A stretch of DNA of 64,000 bases from an uncultured Polaribacter sp. (GTDB lineage: Bacteria; Bacteroidota; Bacteroidia; Flavobacteriales; Flavobacteriaceae): assembly GCF_947501385.1 (NCBI RefSeq), contig NZ_CANMVP010000001.1, positions 124,001 through 188,000 on the forward strand, written 5' to 3'. The notes under the pieces were generated by a model. That model was not told where the DNA came from. It worked only from the letters and a program-made list of their open reading frames with translations, and searched no databases. Positions 28,234 to 38,116 of this stretch are shown one piece after another. The position numbers and the translations under genes were made by a program. Each line of letters starts with the position of its first letter. Positions within the stretch are counted from its first letter, which is position 1.

Positions 28234-30117
28234 TTACGGATTTGGTATTAAACCATTTAAACCAATACCAGGAATATTTCTATAATATTCTCTTACATCA
28301 AAGGTTTGTGGATCATTACCTCTAATTCTATTACGAACAAAAATATATTCGAAAGGTGCACTACCTCTTAAATCTAATATTGGTAATAAAGCATGTTTTC
28401 TAGTATTGTTAAATACAGTATGATACGTTCTTCTTCTCATTAAATCCCAAACTTCTTTGTTTTCAAAAGCTAACTCTACTGTTCTTTCTCTCAAAACATT
28501 TTCGATAGTTAAAGGAATATCTGTTTGGTGAAATGCTCTTCTTCTTGTTGCATTTAAAGCTGTTTCTGCAACTGTTTGACTACCTAAACCACTTTCTACA
28601 ACTGCTTCTGCATAATTTAATAAAATTTCTGCGTACCTAAATTCTGCAAAATCTGTAAAACTTCTATTCCATGCTGGTTGCACAGGTTCAGTACTTAAAA
28701 ATTTTTTGAATCCAAAACCTGTTTTTGTATTGTTTCCCCCTTGTGGATTAAAGCCAGAATGCTTATCAGCATCTAACGTACCATAACTAGAATAAATGCT
28801 ACCTGCAGCAAATGTAAATGCTAATGTTTCAATCTCTGCTTTACCAGCTGGTGTAATAAGCCCAGCTTGAATAATTATATTTTCATCTTTCCAAGTTGAA
28901 TTTGGAAGAATTACAGTGGCTCTTAACCGTGCATCTTTATCGGCGAAAAGGTTTAGAGGATCTGAGTAACGTACATAATTACGTGAAGGTTGATAACCAT
29001 CATAATTTTCTGTATTTGCATCAGCAGTAGTAATAATTTTACCATCTTCTCCTGGATTACTATAGTTTTCAAATAAATCTACAAATTCTAATGTAGGATT
29101 ATATCTTCCAGGATGAGGCCATCCATTTCTTGTTTGAGCAGGACCAAACCAAATATCATAATTATTACCAAAACCTTCACCAGGAATGGTTCTTCCCTTT
29201 ATTAAAATTGATTCTTCAAGTGCTATATTAGGATTTTCAAACATTGCTCTGAAATTTTCTGCAGCTTCATCTGCAGTTCCAGGGTTTGGTTTGTATAAGC
29301 CGTAAGGACTATTATTCATAATGTTTGCAGATGCATCAATACATATTTGATAATACGCATTTGCTGCACTAATAGGTAAGCCTACCAATTCTTGATTTAC
29401 AGCATCCCCATTTAATGTGATATTACCGCCAAATTTTGCAACTGATGCAGCATGTAAAGCCACTCTTGATTTTAATGATAAAGCCGCCCATTTTGAAGCT
29501 CTTCTTCCATTAGTTTCTCCTAACGAATTTGCTGCAATGTCACATTCACTTAAAACAAAATCCCAAGTTTCTTTTTCTGTATTTCTAGGAACTTTTAAAG
29601 ACTCTGGATCTCCATTAAATTCTTGAGGTGTTCTAATAATTGGAACGCCACCATATCTTTTCACCAAACCAAAGTAAGCAAATGCTCTAATAAATGAAGC
29701 TTCCCCTAAATATGCCGCTTTTTCAGCATCTGTATTGCTTAAAGTTGGTATGATATCTATAAATAAATTTACATCTCTAATCAATCTAAAAGCATCATCC
29801 CACCAGTTTAAATAATTGCCATTTATAAAACTATTTCGTTCACTATGATGTGCCGTCATTGTTAACATTGAAGATGTAAAACCACCATTGTTTGGATCTC
29901 CTGGATTGAAATTAAAACCGTCTTTAGGAAAGAATGTTAAATCTTCGATAGGGAGTCTGTCATATAAATCTGCTAAATACAATTTTGTTCCTGCAGGATC
30001 ACCAAAAAGGTCATCTGCTGTAATTTTATCCGTTGGTAATAAGTCTAATCCATCGTCACAAGAGAAGGAAATAAGACTTACTACAAAAAGAAATAATATA
30101 TTTTTTATTAGTTTCAT
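28234..30117 (-). CDS. RagB/SusD family nutrient-uptake outer-membrane lipoprotein
   Basis: This 627-residue lipoprotein (Cys20, SLISFSC, then DDGLDLLPTDKIT) has the SusD start and the family's TPR-like N-terminal region (DAFRLIRDVNLFIDIIP, AEKAAYLGEASFIRAFAYFGLVKRYGGVP) and C-terminal RagB region (FAEFRYAEILLNYAEAV, ELAFENKEVWDLMRRRTYH). SusD proteins form the lid over the SusC barrel and capture glycan at the cell surface. The gene lies 9 nt after the SusC gene, as expected for an obligate pair. Confidence 0.95.
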   Translation of the reverse strand: MKLIKNILFLFVVSLISFSCDDGLDLLPTDKITADDLFGDPAGTKLYLADLYDRLPIEDLTFFPKDGFNFNPGDPNNGGFTSSMLTMTAHHSERNSFINGNYLNWWDDAFRLIRDVNLFIDIIPTLSNTDAEKAAYLGEASFIRAFAYFGLVKRYGGVPIIRTPQEFNGDPESLKVPRNTEKETWDFVLSECDIAANSLGETNGRRASKWAALSLKSRVALHAASVAKFGGNITLNGDAVNQELVGLPISAANAYYQICIDASANIMNNSPYGLYKPNPGTADEAAENFRAMFENPNIALEESILIKGRTIPGEGFGNNYDIWFGPAQTRNGWPHPGRYNPTLEFVDLFENYSNPGEDGKIITTADANTENYDGYQPSRNYVRYSDPLNLFADKDARLRATVILPNSTWKDENIIIQAGLITPAGKAEIETLAFTFAAGSIYSSYGTLDADKHSGFNPQGGNNTKTGFGFKKFLSTEPVQPAWNRSFTDFAEFRYAEILLNYAEAVVESGLGSQTVAETALNATRRRAFHQTDIPLTIENVLRERTVELAFENKEVWDLMRRRTYHTVFNNTRKHALLPILDLRGSAPFEYIFVRNRIRGNDPQTFDVREYYRNIPGIGLNGLIPNP

Positions 30118-30126
30118 AGGTTTTAT

Positions 30127-33100
30127 TTAAAAGTTAATATTTACTCCAAAATTATAAGTCTTTGTTACTGGGTATGTAAACCCTGCAGAAAAAGCACCTT
30201 CAATCTTTTCTGGATCAAAAGGTTTTACAAAATCATCTGCCCAAGTATATAAATTAAAACCACTCACATAAAGTCTTAAATTAGTAATTCCTAAAGTTTC
30301 TTTCATTCCTTCATTTTTAAAATTATATCCAAATTCTACAGATTTTAATCTCAAATAAGAAGCATCTCTTCTCCAAACAGAACTTTCTTTATACAAACTA
30401 CCAACATCTGCAATTGTTCTACTTGCTGGCCAAGTTCCAGGAATCCACTCACTAGTAACATCATAAGGATCTTCTTTTCGCCATCTATCATAGAAATAAG
30501 CTGGTGTATTCCCTCTAAATGCAAACATTTCTGCGTAGGTTTCTCTAAAACGTACGGTATAATTTGCTGCACCCTGAAATAAAGAGTTTAGATAGAACCC
30601 TTTATATTCTAAGTTTAAAGTAAGACCGAAAAACATTTTAGGTCTTCCGCTAAAAAATAAAGGTTGCTCATCTTGCCCATCTACAATTCCATCATTATTC
30701 CAATCTTCATATTGAAAATCTCCTGGTAATTCTCTTAAAACGTTGCTTCTATCTCCATTTTGTAAAGCTGCACTTCTTAATGCTTCTTCACTTTGAAACT
30801 GACCTATATAATTATAGCCCCAAGCAATGTCATTCCATCTACCAGATTGTCTATTTCTCCACTCGCTATAGCTGTTATTAAATGCTTCTCCTTCAACAAA
30901 ATTTCTTTTTGTTCTTGAATAACTAAAATTACCTGATATGTCAAATTTGAAATCTTGTGTAACTCTTTGTCTATATCCAGCTGTAAATTCTATCCCTTGT
31001 GTTATTTCACTATTTAAATTTTCTTGTGGTAAAACACCTCCATACGTATTTGGTAATGCAATACTTCTCCTTGCAGGTATTCCATCTAATTCACGTTGAT
31101 AAGCATCTATGGTAATATTTAATCTGTTATTTAAAAAGCCAAGTTCAAGTCCAATATTACTTGTTGTAGCCTCCATCCAAGTAAGATTAGGATTAGGAAT
31201 TGGAGGAGTTCTAATCCCGTCTGTTAAAAAACCTTCATCAAATTCATAAGACCCACCGCTACCAATAGAATATCCCGGAACATACTGAAAAGGACCTCCT
31301 TCTGGTTGACCTGCTATTCCATAAGAACCTCTTAATTTAATATTTGAAATCCAATCTAAATTATCTTTTATAAAACGCTCTTCAGAAATTCTCCAAGCAG
31401 CAGTAGCTGTAGGATATAGACCATATCTATTTTCAGGAGCATATCTATAAGACCCCATGTAACGTGCAGATACTTCTAAAAAATATTTTCCTTTGTAACC
31501 ATAATTCAATCTAGCTGCGTAAGAAAAATCTGCACTTTCACTTTCAATACCATCACTTTCTTGTCCAATAGGACTTGCGAATCGCAATTGATCTTTAGTG
31601 TAAAATTCTGGATAAAATCTTCTTATTCTAGAAAATCTATCTGAATAAGAATTACTTTCTACTAACAAAAGTGCCTTAAAATCATGATCATCTGCAAACA
31701 CTTTGTCGTAATTTATATATCCTTGATACGTCATTCCATCCCCATTTCTATTTTCATTGGCAATGTTAGCAACACCGTCATTTTGTTTTACAGGGTTATA
31801 AACATCATTAACTTCATCATAATTAAATAAATTATAGGTAGGAGCTAAGCTTTTACTTTGAAAATTATTTGCATCATAAGCTACAACCCCCTTTAATCTA
31901 AGCCCTTCAACAAACGGTACTTTATACTCTACAGAAAAAGTAGATGTAAATGCTCTTGTGTTGTTATCTGTATAACCTGTAAGATCTCTTTCCATAAAAG
32001 CAACGGGATTTAAACCAGAAGCAATAGGTGCTAAGAAATTAGGATTATTATTCGCATAAGCAGATTCGGTTGGCAAAGCCAAACGGGTACCTTTAAAAAT
32101 ATTAAAGAAGTTTGCACCTGGTTGTGTGTTTTCGTCCCATCTTCCATTTATTAACAAAGAGGCTGTTAAGTTTGTAGAGAGCTCAGTTGTTAAATTTGTT
32201 CTGAACGTATAACGCTCATAACCAACATCATTACTAATTAATAAACCATCTTCTTGAACATAGCCAAAACTCATAAAATAATTTGTTTTCTCATTACCTC
32301 CAGATGCAGAAAAATTATGTTGTTGTGTTAAGGCTTGCTCTTTTAATGTTAATGCACCCCAATCTGTGCTCTCATAACCTGGCCCACCATTTTTCCATTT
32401 TTCAATTTCTTCTGGTGAGTAAAAAGGTACTCCAGCTCCTCCTGGAATAAATAGTTGCGTATCATTCCACATTTGTGTGTATTGTGCCGCATTTGCCATA
32501 AGAGGAACATCTGTGGGTCTTGCGCTACTTGTAACTGTACTATAATTAAAAGACGGTTTACTATTTTTCCCTTTTTTAGTAGTTACTAAGATTACACCAT
32601 TTGCAGCACCTAAACCATATATTGCAGCAGATGCATCTTTTAGAATAGAGATTGTTTCAATATCATCAGAATTTAATTGTTGAAAGTCACTTGAGCCACC
32701 TCTTCTAATACCATCAATTACATAAATTGGATTACCAAATCCACGAATATTAATATCGTTATCAAAAGAACCTGGTTGACCCGATTGTTGACGAATTTGT
32801 ACACCCGCAATTTTACCTGTTAGTTTTTGAGCAAGACTTACATTTGTTGTAGTTTCTATTTCTGCACCGCTAATTACTGCAACTGCAGCGGATAAACTTT
32901 CTTTTTTCTGAGTACCATAACCCACAACTATAATTTCTTCTAAAGCAGTAACATCTTCAGTTAAAGTAACATTTATAGTGCTTTGATTTGTAACGGCAAC
33001 AACTTTAGTCTCATAACCAATATAACGAAATACTAAATTGAAATTACCTTTTGTTGGAATTGTAATTGTATACATACCATCAAAATTTGTATTTACACCG

Positions 33101-33303
33101 TTTGTAGTGTTTTGTAATGATACAGATGCTGAGGGTAATGGAAAATTATCTGTGTCAACTACTTTACCTGTTATTGTTCTAGTTTGACTTAAAATACCAA
33201 GTGTAGATAATAATAATGCAAAGAACAATATATTTTTTGTCATCATTTTTATACTACCTTGTTTATTTGCTTGTAGCCAAAATAGTAGTTTTTGTTTCTT
33301 CAT
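30127..33303 (-). CDS. SusC/RagA family TonB-linked outer-membrane transporter
   Basis: The 1058-residue barrel protein imports oligosaccharides together with SusD, driven by TonB. After the signal region comes a carboxypeptidase-regulatory-like domain (~43-115, ITGKVVDTDNFPLPSASVSL ... FNLVFRYIGYETKVV), a TonB-box-like EEIIVVGYGTQKKES, the SusC plug signature (IRGFGNPIYVIDG, SILKDASAAIYGLGAANGVI) and a long C-terminal barrel ending in aromatic Phe. The first ATG gives an unusually long, polar pre-signal segment (MKKQKLLFWLQANKQGSIKM); starts at the adjacent ATGs at 33246 or 33243 would give a more ordinary signal peptide. It is the first gene of the first PUL operon and is divergent from the regulator. 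Confidence 0.95.
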   Translation of the reverse strand: MKKQKLLFWLQANKQGSIKMMTKNILFFALLLSTLGILSQTRTITGKVVDTDNFPLPSASVSLQNTTNGVNTNFDGMYTITIPTKGNFNLVFRYIGYETKVVAVTNQSTINVTLTEDVTALEEIIVVGYGTQKKESLSAAVAVISGAEIETTTNVSLAQKLTGKIAGVQIRQQSGQPGSFDNDINIRGFGNPIYVIDGIRRGGSSDFQQLNSDDIETISILKDASAAIYGLGAANGVILVTTKKGKNSKPSFNYSTVTSSARPTDVPLMANAAQYTQMWNDTQLFIPGGAGVPFYSPEEIEKWKNGGPGYESTDWGALTLKEQALTQQHNFSASGGNEKTNYFMSFGYVQEDGLLISNDVGYERYTFRTNLTTELSTNLTASLLINGRWDENTQPGANFFNIFKGTRLALPTESAYANNNPNFLAPIASGLNPVAFMERDLTGYTDNNTRAFTSTFSVEYKVPFVEGLRLKGVVAYDANNFQSKSLAPTYNLFNYDEVNDVYNPVKQNDGVANIANENRNGDGMTYQGYINYDKVFADDHDFKALLLVESNSYSDRFSRIRRFYPEFYTKDQLRFASPIGQESDGIESESADFSYAARLNYGYKGKYFLEVSARYMGSYRYAPENRYGLYPTATAAWRISEERFIKDNLDWISNIKLRGSYGIAGQPEGGPFQYVPGYSIGSGGSYEFDEGFLTDGIRTPPIPNPNLTWMEATTSNIGLELGFLNNRLNITIDAYQRELDGIPARRSIALPNTYGGVLPQENLNSEITQGIEFTAGYRQRVTQDFKFDISGNFSYSRTKRNFVEGEAFNNSYSEWRNRQSGRWNDIAWGYNYIGQFQSEEALRSAALQNGDRSNVLRELPGDFQYEDWNNDGIVDGQDEQPLFFSGRPKMFFGLTLNLEYKGFYLNSLFQGAANYTVRFRETYAEMFAFRGNTPAYFYDRWRKEDPYDVTSEWIPGTWPASRTIADVGSLYKESSVWRRDASYLRLKSVEFGYNFKNEGMKETLGITNLRLYVSGFNLYTWADDFVKPFDPEKIEGAFSAGFTYPVTKTYNFGVNINF

Positions 33304-33383
33304 AAATATTGAATTCAGTTTTAGTATAATTATTTATATTGTTTCTGAAATAAGGCACAACATAACTTTAATTTTTAATAAGA

Positions 33384-33449
33384 CAAATATATTTGCAGAG
33401 ATTAATTAGCAAATAATTAACAATTAAAAATTACTTAATTTACAATTAA
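33384..33449 (-). promoter_or_regulatory. susC promoter with five 11-bp phased NNNTTAA repeats
   Basis: The -7 box TATATTTG (minus strand, 33384-33391) matches the Bacteroidota consensus exactly. After 7 nt, heptamers follow at 11-bp steps (plus-strand reading): AGATTAA 33399, CAAATAA 33410, CAATTAA 33421, TACTTAA 33432, CAATTAA 33443. A TTTG that could be a -33 element overlaps the second heptamer (spacer 18). The array sits in the gap between susC and the divergent regulator gene. Confidence 0.82.
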
Positions 33450-33576
33450 TAAGTAAAATTTTTAGAAAAGCAGTAAATTCGATTTGATTTTTTGATGAAA
33501 TTCATAATATTATCTAAAAGTATCTTTCTAAAATTAAAAATATAAATTACCTTGCAGTCTAGACTATATAAATAAT

Positions 33577-36093
33577 ATGAGAAATTTTATTATTTTCTTT
33601 TTTCTATTAATTTCTATTCAAATAACAGAAGGACAAGACTATTTAGATGAAGGTCTATCTTTCTATTCTCATGAAGTAATTCAAGAAAAAAGAACTTCTT
33701 TAAACTTAACACCAAAAACACCAATTCGCTTTCAAAAGAAAATTAATATTTCTTTTGAAGCTAATTTTAGACGTGGTGATGGCTATTACGGAAATATTTT
33801 AAAAATTGTTGGAAATAGTTTCTTAAATATAGACTTAGTAGCAAACCTAGATAGCAATGAAGAAAACTTTTGGTTGGTTATAAAAGACAAGATTCTTTTT
33901 AGTTATAAATGGTCTGATATTCCAAAAGGAGACTATAATAGATGGATAAAATTTAATATTAATATTGATGTAGAAAAATCAACCATTGCGCTATCAATAA
34001 ATAATGAGAAAATAGTTAAAAAATCTGATGCGCTAAAAGATATTTCTAATCTCGAGATGATTTTTGGAAAGAGTCTTCATACAAAATTCCAAACTACAGA
34101 TGTTTGTCCTATGAGTATTAAAAATGTAAAAATTTTTAATCAAAATGGAAAAATGATAAGAAATTGGTCTTTAGGAATGCATACAAAAAACAATGTTGTG
34201 TATGATAATATCATAAAAGATGTAGCTATTGCAAAAAATCCTGAATGGTTGATAGATCAACATTTATTTTGGAAAAAGCAAAAAGATTTTAATTTTAATA
34301 GATTATTAGGAACAGCAAAAGATTTAAAAGGTGAGAGAGTCTTTTTTATAGAGTCAGAGAAAATACATATATATTCATTAGTCAACAGAACATTAGAAAC
34401 AATAATTGTTAAAGAAAATTTTATTAAATGCCAATCTAATAAATTTTTCTTTAACAACACTAAAGAAGAATTAGTGGCTTATTCTATCGATGAGCAAACC
34501 TTTAATCTATTTAATTTTAAAGATTCTAGTTGGTTAAATCCAGAAACTAAATGTAAAGAAACTTCTTATCTACATCATACTATTATAGCTGATTCAAAAA
34601 ACAGTTCTTTAATTACTTTTGGAGGTTATGGCTTCTACAGATATAATTCTTCGTTTAATAAATTTAATATAAACGACTCTAGTTTTAGCACCGCTACTAT
34701 TGATAATGAAATTACACCAAGATATTTAAGTTCATCGGGAATTATAGATGCTAATAAATTTTTAATCTTCGGAGGTTACGGAAGTAAATCTGGCAGGCAA
34801 GGTGTTAATAGTCGTTTTTTTTATGATTTATATGCTGTTGATTTTAATAGTTTAAAACCTAAGAAAATTTGGAGTTTAGAAAACGAATCTTCGGAATCTT
34901 TTTTACCTGTAAAATCTTTAATCGTAGATAATATTTCAGAAAGTTTTTTTACGCTAATCTTTAACAATACAAATTATAAAACACATTTGAAACTTGTTCG
35001 TTTTGGAATTAAAAATAAAGAAAAACAGATTTATCCAGATTCAATTCCATATAATTTTTTAGATGTAAAATCTGATGCATTTTTTTTCTTGAACTATAAT
35101 AAGTCTAAACTATATACTATTACAACTACAGATCAAGAATCTTCGCTGTATTCGATGACATATCCTCCCTTATTGGCGAATGATGTATATCAAGAGGAGA
35201 AAGAGAATTCAGCTTTTAATTTTTCAAAAAATATTTGGATTTTGGGGCTTATTGTAGCTATGATTTTTTTAGCTTTATATGTTCTAAAAAATAGAAAGCA
35301 ACCTGTAATATCTACAGAAAAAGTAATTGCTCAAGAAGAATCTTTAGATTTGATTGCTTATAAAAAAGAAAAGATAAAAAAATCTGCTGTATATTTGTTT
35401 GGAGGTTTTCAAGTTTATGATAAAGGTGGAAACGATATTACAGCACTATTTACACCTACGTTAAAACAGCTATTTATTTTAATACTATTGTCTAGTTCAA
35501 AAAACAATAAAGGTATTTCTTCAATTAAGCTTACTGAATATTTGTGGCCAAATAAACCAGAAAGTAATGCTAGAAACAATAGAAATGTAAACATAAGTAA
35601 GTTAAAAATTTTATTAGAAAAAATAGGTGATATAAAGATTAATAACGAAAACACATATTGGTTCATAAATATAGGCCCGTCTGCTTTCTGTGATTATAAT
35701 TTTGTTACGAAATTATTGAGTGAAGGCACGAATGCAAATTTAGATAAAGATGAGGTCTATGAACTTTTAGAGATTGTTTCTAGAGGAGAAATTTCTCCAG
35801 ATATACAAACCGATTGGATAGAAGATTTTAAGATGCATATTTCTAATTTACTGATTGACAACTTAAATAGAATCGCTAAAAATCAATCTGATCTACGCTT
35901 ACTTATATTAATTGGAGATACCATTTTAAAATATGGTCCTCTAAATGAAGAGGCAATTGCTTTAAAATGTAAATCTCTATATCTTTTTGGTAAAAAAGGA
36001 TTGGCTAAGCAGCAATACAACCAATTCTGCAAAACATATTTTGAGGTTTTAGATTCTAAATACGATGTTACATTTAAAGAAATTATTAATTAG
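33577..36093 (+). CDS. Membrane-spanning one-component regulator: LamG/kelch-like sensor with SARP-type (winged helix + BTAD-like) output
   Basis: This is an 838-residue protein. A signal peptide (ends ~19) is followed by a LamG/concanavalin-like domain (~45-205), a kelch-like beta-propeller region with LITFGGYGF (~345) and FLIFGGYGS (~395) blades, a transmembrane helix (~550-571, IWILGLIVAMIFLALYVL), and a cytoplasmic OmpR/SARP-like winged helix (~602-700, YLFGGFQVYDKGGNDIT ... LTEYLWPNKPESNARNNRNV). The rest (~705-838) is helical and repeat-like, in the position of a bacterial transcriptional activation domain. There is no kinase, receiver or AraC domain, so it is not a hybrid two-component system. 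It is divergent from susC, and the PUL promoters carry 11-bp direct repeats as used by SARP proteins. It probably binds a glycan fragment in the periplasm and activates the PUL. Domain calls are by eye. Confidence 0.8.
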   Translation: MRNFIIFFFLLISIQITEGQDYLDEGLSFYSHEVIQEKRTSLNLTPKTPIRFQKKINISFEANFRRGDGYYGNILKIVGNSFLNIDLVANLDSNEENFWLVIKDKILFSYKWSDIPKGDYNRWIKFNINIDVEKSTIALSINNEKIVKKSDALKDISNLEMIFGKSLHTKFQTTDVCPMSIKNVKIFNQNGKMIRNWSLGMHTKNNVVYDNIIKDVAIAKNPEWLIDQHLFWKKQKDFNFNRLLGTAKDLKGERVFFIESEKIHIYSLVNRTLETIIVKENFIKCQSNKFFFNNTKEELVAYSIDEQTFNLFNFKDSSWLNPETKCKETSYLHHTIIADSKNSSLITFGGYGFYRYNSSFNKFNINDSSFSTATIDNEITPRYLSSSGIIDANKFLIFGGYGSKSGRQGVNSRFFYDLYAVDFNSLKPKKIWSLENESSESFLPVKSLIVDNISESFFTLIFNNTNYKTHLKLVRFGIKNKEKQIYPDSIPYNFLDVKSDAFFFLNYNKSKLYTITTTDQESSLYSMTYPPLLANDVYQEEKENSAFNFSKNIWILGLIVAMIFLALYVLKNRKQPVISTEKVIAQEESLDLIAYKKEKIKKSAVYLFGGFQVYDKGGNDITALFTPTLKQLFILILLSSSKNNKGISSIKLTEYLWPNKPESNARNNRNVNISKLKILLEKIGDIKINNENTYWFINIGPSAFCDYNFVTKLLSEGTNANLDKDEVYELLEIVSRGEISPDIQTDWIEDFKMHISNLLIDNLNRIAKNQSDLRLLILIGDTILKYGPLNEEAIALKCKSLYLFGKKGLAKQQYNQFCKTYFEVLDSKYDVTFKEIIN

Positions 36094-36448
36094 TGACATT
36101 GTAGGCTAGAGAAAAATAAATTATTGACGGTTTAATAAAAATGTTCTTTTTTTAGTTCAAAATACTAATGCTAGTTCCTATTTGCGCGTTATGTAAAGAT
36201 AGCTTTGGAGAGTTTTGTGTTTTATGAAACAATAAGAGCGTGTTGCTTTTTGGAGTTGTGCAATGAGTTTGCGAATGGAACAAGCTCTAAAATGCAACTA
36301 CCTATAGATAAGAAAACGCTAAACTTGCGTTGGCGCGCGGAACAAACCAAAAGACATTTCGACTTTGCTCAATACAGGCTACGGTTTTTGCTTTTGCAAC
36401 AAACTGGATTTTGGTTTGTGGGGAGTTAATTATCCTTAAAAAATAACC
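36094..36448. other. Intergenic region with repeat-like sequence, no convincing gene
   Basis: The region between the regulator and the convergent nuclease gene is more GC-rich in its second half and contains 'cgactttgctcaatacaggct', a phrase that belongs to a dispersed flavobacterial intergenic repeat (variants near 44.53 and 44.78 kb). An open frame of 74 codons (36205-36429) lies over this repeat and has no protein-like features. This is the left edge of the accessory island. Confidence 0.5.
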
Positions 36449-38116
36449 TTATTCTGTTTTGACAAGTCTACGCCAAATGAAAGGAAAAGGTAACTCTCTA
36501 TGATATCTACTTGTTATTGAGAAAATTAAATCATAACTAATATCCATAATTTTAAATTTCCTTTCTTCTGAAAAAAGCTCTACCTCCTCTATTATTTCTT
36601 TTTTATAATCTTCAATAGATTTATAGAGAGTAATAGAATGCTTTAATTTGCCTGAAGTTCTACTGTAACCATTATTTAAATAAAATTTTTCTGTGTCTAA
36701 TTTTGGAAACCAAATTTGTAGATTTAATTTATTATCAAATATTTTTAAAATGTTTTGCAAATCATCATATGCTTCTTTACTATCTAATAAAGCTGACCAA
36801 TCTGCTAATAGTGTTAGAAGCATAGTAGATTTTTCATCCTGCTTTTTAGTGCCCATATAATAATCTACCAGATCCTCATAATTTGTTTTAAATAACGGGA
36901 AAAAGTTTTTCAATATTTTCGCATCGTGAATACCTACAACAAGCATTCTTAACCATTTCTCACATTCTTTTTTATGGCCTGTAAAGTATAAAAACCTCAT
37001 AGCGGGTTCAATATCTATAATATGGTCATCATATAAGGGATAATGTGATGTTGGATTTGTATTAATTAAAGATAAGAGTGCTTTAGAAATTGTCATAGCA
37101 GATTCTTCATAAATAGCAGCAGCAGAAGAATCTTTAGCGTTGAAATGATATTGATATTGTTTTATTTCTGTAAGTCCTATATTAGCAAGAATTCCTATTT
37201 CTTCCCAAACAGTTAGACTATATTCAATCTGATTTCGAGAATAACGTTGTAAACTATGTTCTACAAAATAGTGTTTGCTTACCTTATTGAAGTAAGATAT
37301 TCCTATTTTTCGTCTCAATAAATGTATTTCGTAAAACTCTAGCCTGATATATTTTTCTTTAAAATGTTCTTGATTACTCAACCATTCAAAAACTTTCAAA
37401 ATAGTTTTATCAGCAGCAAATATTGCCGATTTAATATAGCCATTATCTTCTGCCCATTTAAAAACAATACTCAAACATATACGTAGTAATTTTAATCTTT
37501 TTAGTAGAGGTTTTTTGGTTTTAATCGGCTTGTCCAATATTGTGTCCACCAATCTATTATAGTGGTTTAAATCATAGTCTTTAAGTTCAAGAAAAGCCAA
37601 TGTTTTCTTTAATAGTGAACGCATTTTTGGGTTAAATAATCTTTCTGAAAGTAGATTCTCTGAAACCATCTTGGTTATATCATCTATTCCCCAAAAATCA
37701 AATTTCAAATCATCACTTTCATATTTTTCTGTATATTTTGCCCAACTTGTTTGAACTGTCTGATTTAAGTTTCCATTTGTTGCTACAATTACTTTTTTTG
37801 GAAGTTTTCTTTGTTCTGTAGTTAGGGAAATTGAAATATAAGTTTCTAATATTTCTGTTAATGATTGACGTACTGCATTTTGTCCTGAATCCCAAACTGA
37901 CCTTGTAATGTGGCCTTGTTTAACAGTTATAAGAAATATCTTTTCAATATTATCTTTATCTTTTCCAACTGCAGCTATATCTACACCATATTGCCTACCC
38001 TTTTGAGGTTTAGATATTGGTGTAATACTCTTGCTTATTAGAATATCAATAAGTAGCGCATCAAGTTCACCATCTTCTTTTAAAAGAGAAATATATTCAT
38101 TAGTTAGGAAGTTCAT
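36449..38116 (-). CDS. Mrr/PD-(D/E)xK-like nuclease-domain protein, second gene of a possible defence pair
   Basis: This is a 555-residue protein not assigned to a named family. Residues ~14-160 look like a restriction-endonuclease fold: E17, G-V-D46-I and an I-T-V-K66 strand, followed by a helix, a VIVATNG strand and DFWGIDDITKMV, as in Mrr-type and DUF4297-like nucleases that end with a 'W-D-DL' strand-helix. The usual E/Q before the catalytic Lys is Thr here, so catalysis is uncertain. The remaining ~390 residues are helical with no recognised domain. The start codon overlaps the end of the upstream gene by 17 nt, so the two are translationally coupled and probably work together. The island position suggests anti-phage defence, but this is inference. 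Confidence 0.65.
   Translation of the reverse strand: MNFLTNEYISLLKEDGELDALLIDILISKSITPISKPQKGRQYGVDIAAVGKDKDNIEKIFLITVKQGHITRSVWDSGQNAVRQSLTEILETYISISLTTEQRKLPKKVIVATNGNLNQTVQTSWAKYTEKYESDDLKFDFWGIDDITKMVSENLLSERLFNPKMRSLLKKTLAFLELKDYDLNHYNRLVDTILDKPIKTKKPLLKRLKLLRICLSIVFKWAEDNGYIKSAIFAADKTILKVFEWLSNQEHFKEKYIRLEFYEIHLLRRKIGISYFNKVSKHYFVEHSLQRYSRNQIEYSLTVWEEIGILANIGLTEIKQYQYHFNAKDSSAAAIYEESAMTISKALLSLINTNPTSHYPLYDDHIIDIEPAMRFLYFTGHKKECEKWLRMLVVGIHDAKILKNFFPLFKTNYEDLVDYYMGTKKQDEKSTMLLTLLADWSALLDSKEAYDDLQNILKIFDNKLNLQIWFPKLDTEKFYLNNGYSRTSGKLKHSITLYKSIEDYKKEIIEEVELFSEERKFKIMDISYDLIFSITSRYHRELPFPFIWRRLVKTE

Noticed and set aside
33410..33413. TTTG as a normal -33 element of the susC promoter
   Set aside because: The spacing (18) is acceptable, but the other three PUL promoters lack a TTTG at that place, while the phased heptamers are common to all; an activator-dependent promoter is more likely.
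36205..36429. Open frame of 74 codons on the plus strand
   Set aside because: It runs across a dispersed intergenic repeat (cgactttgctcaatacaggct) and its translation has no domain-like or signal-like character.
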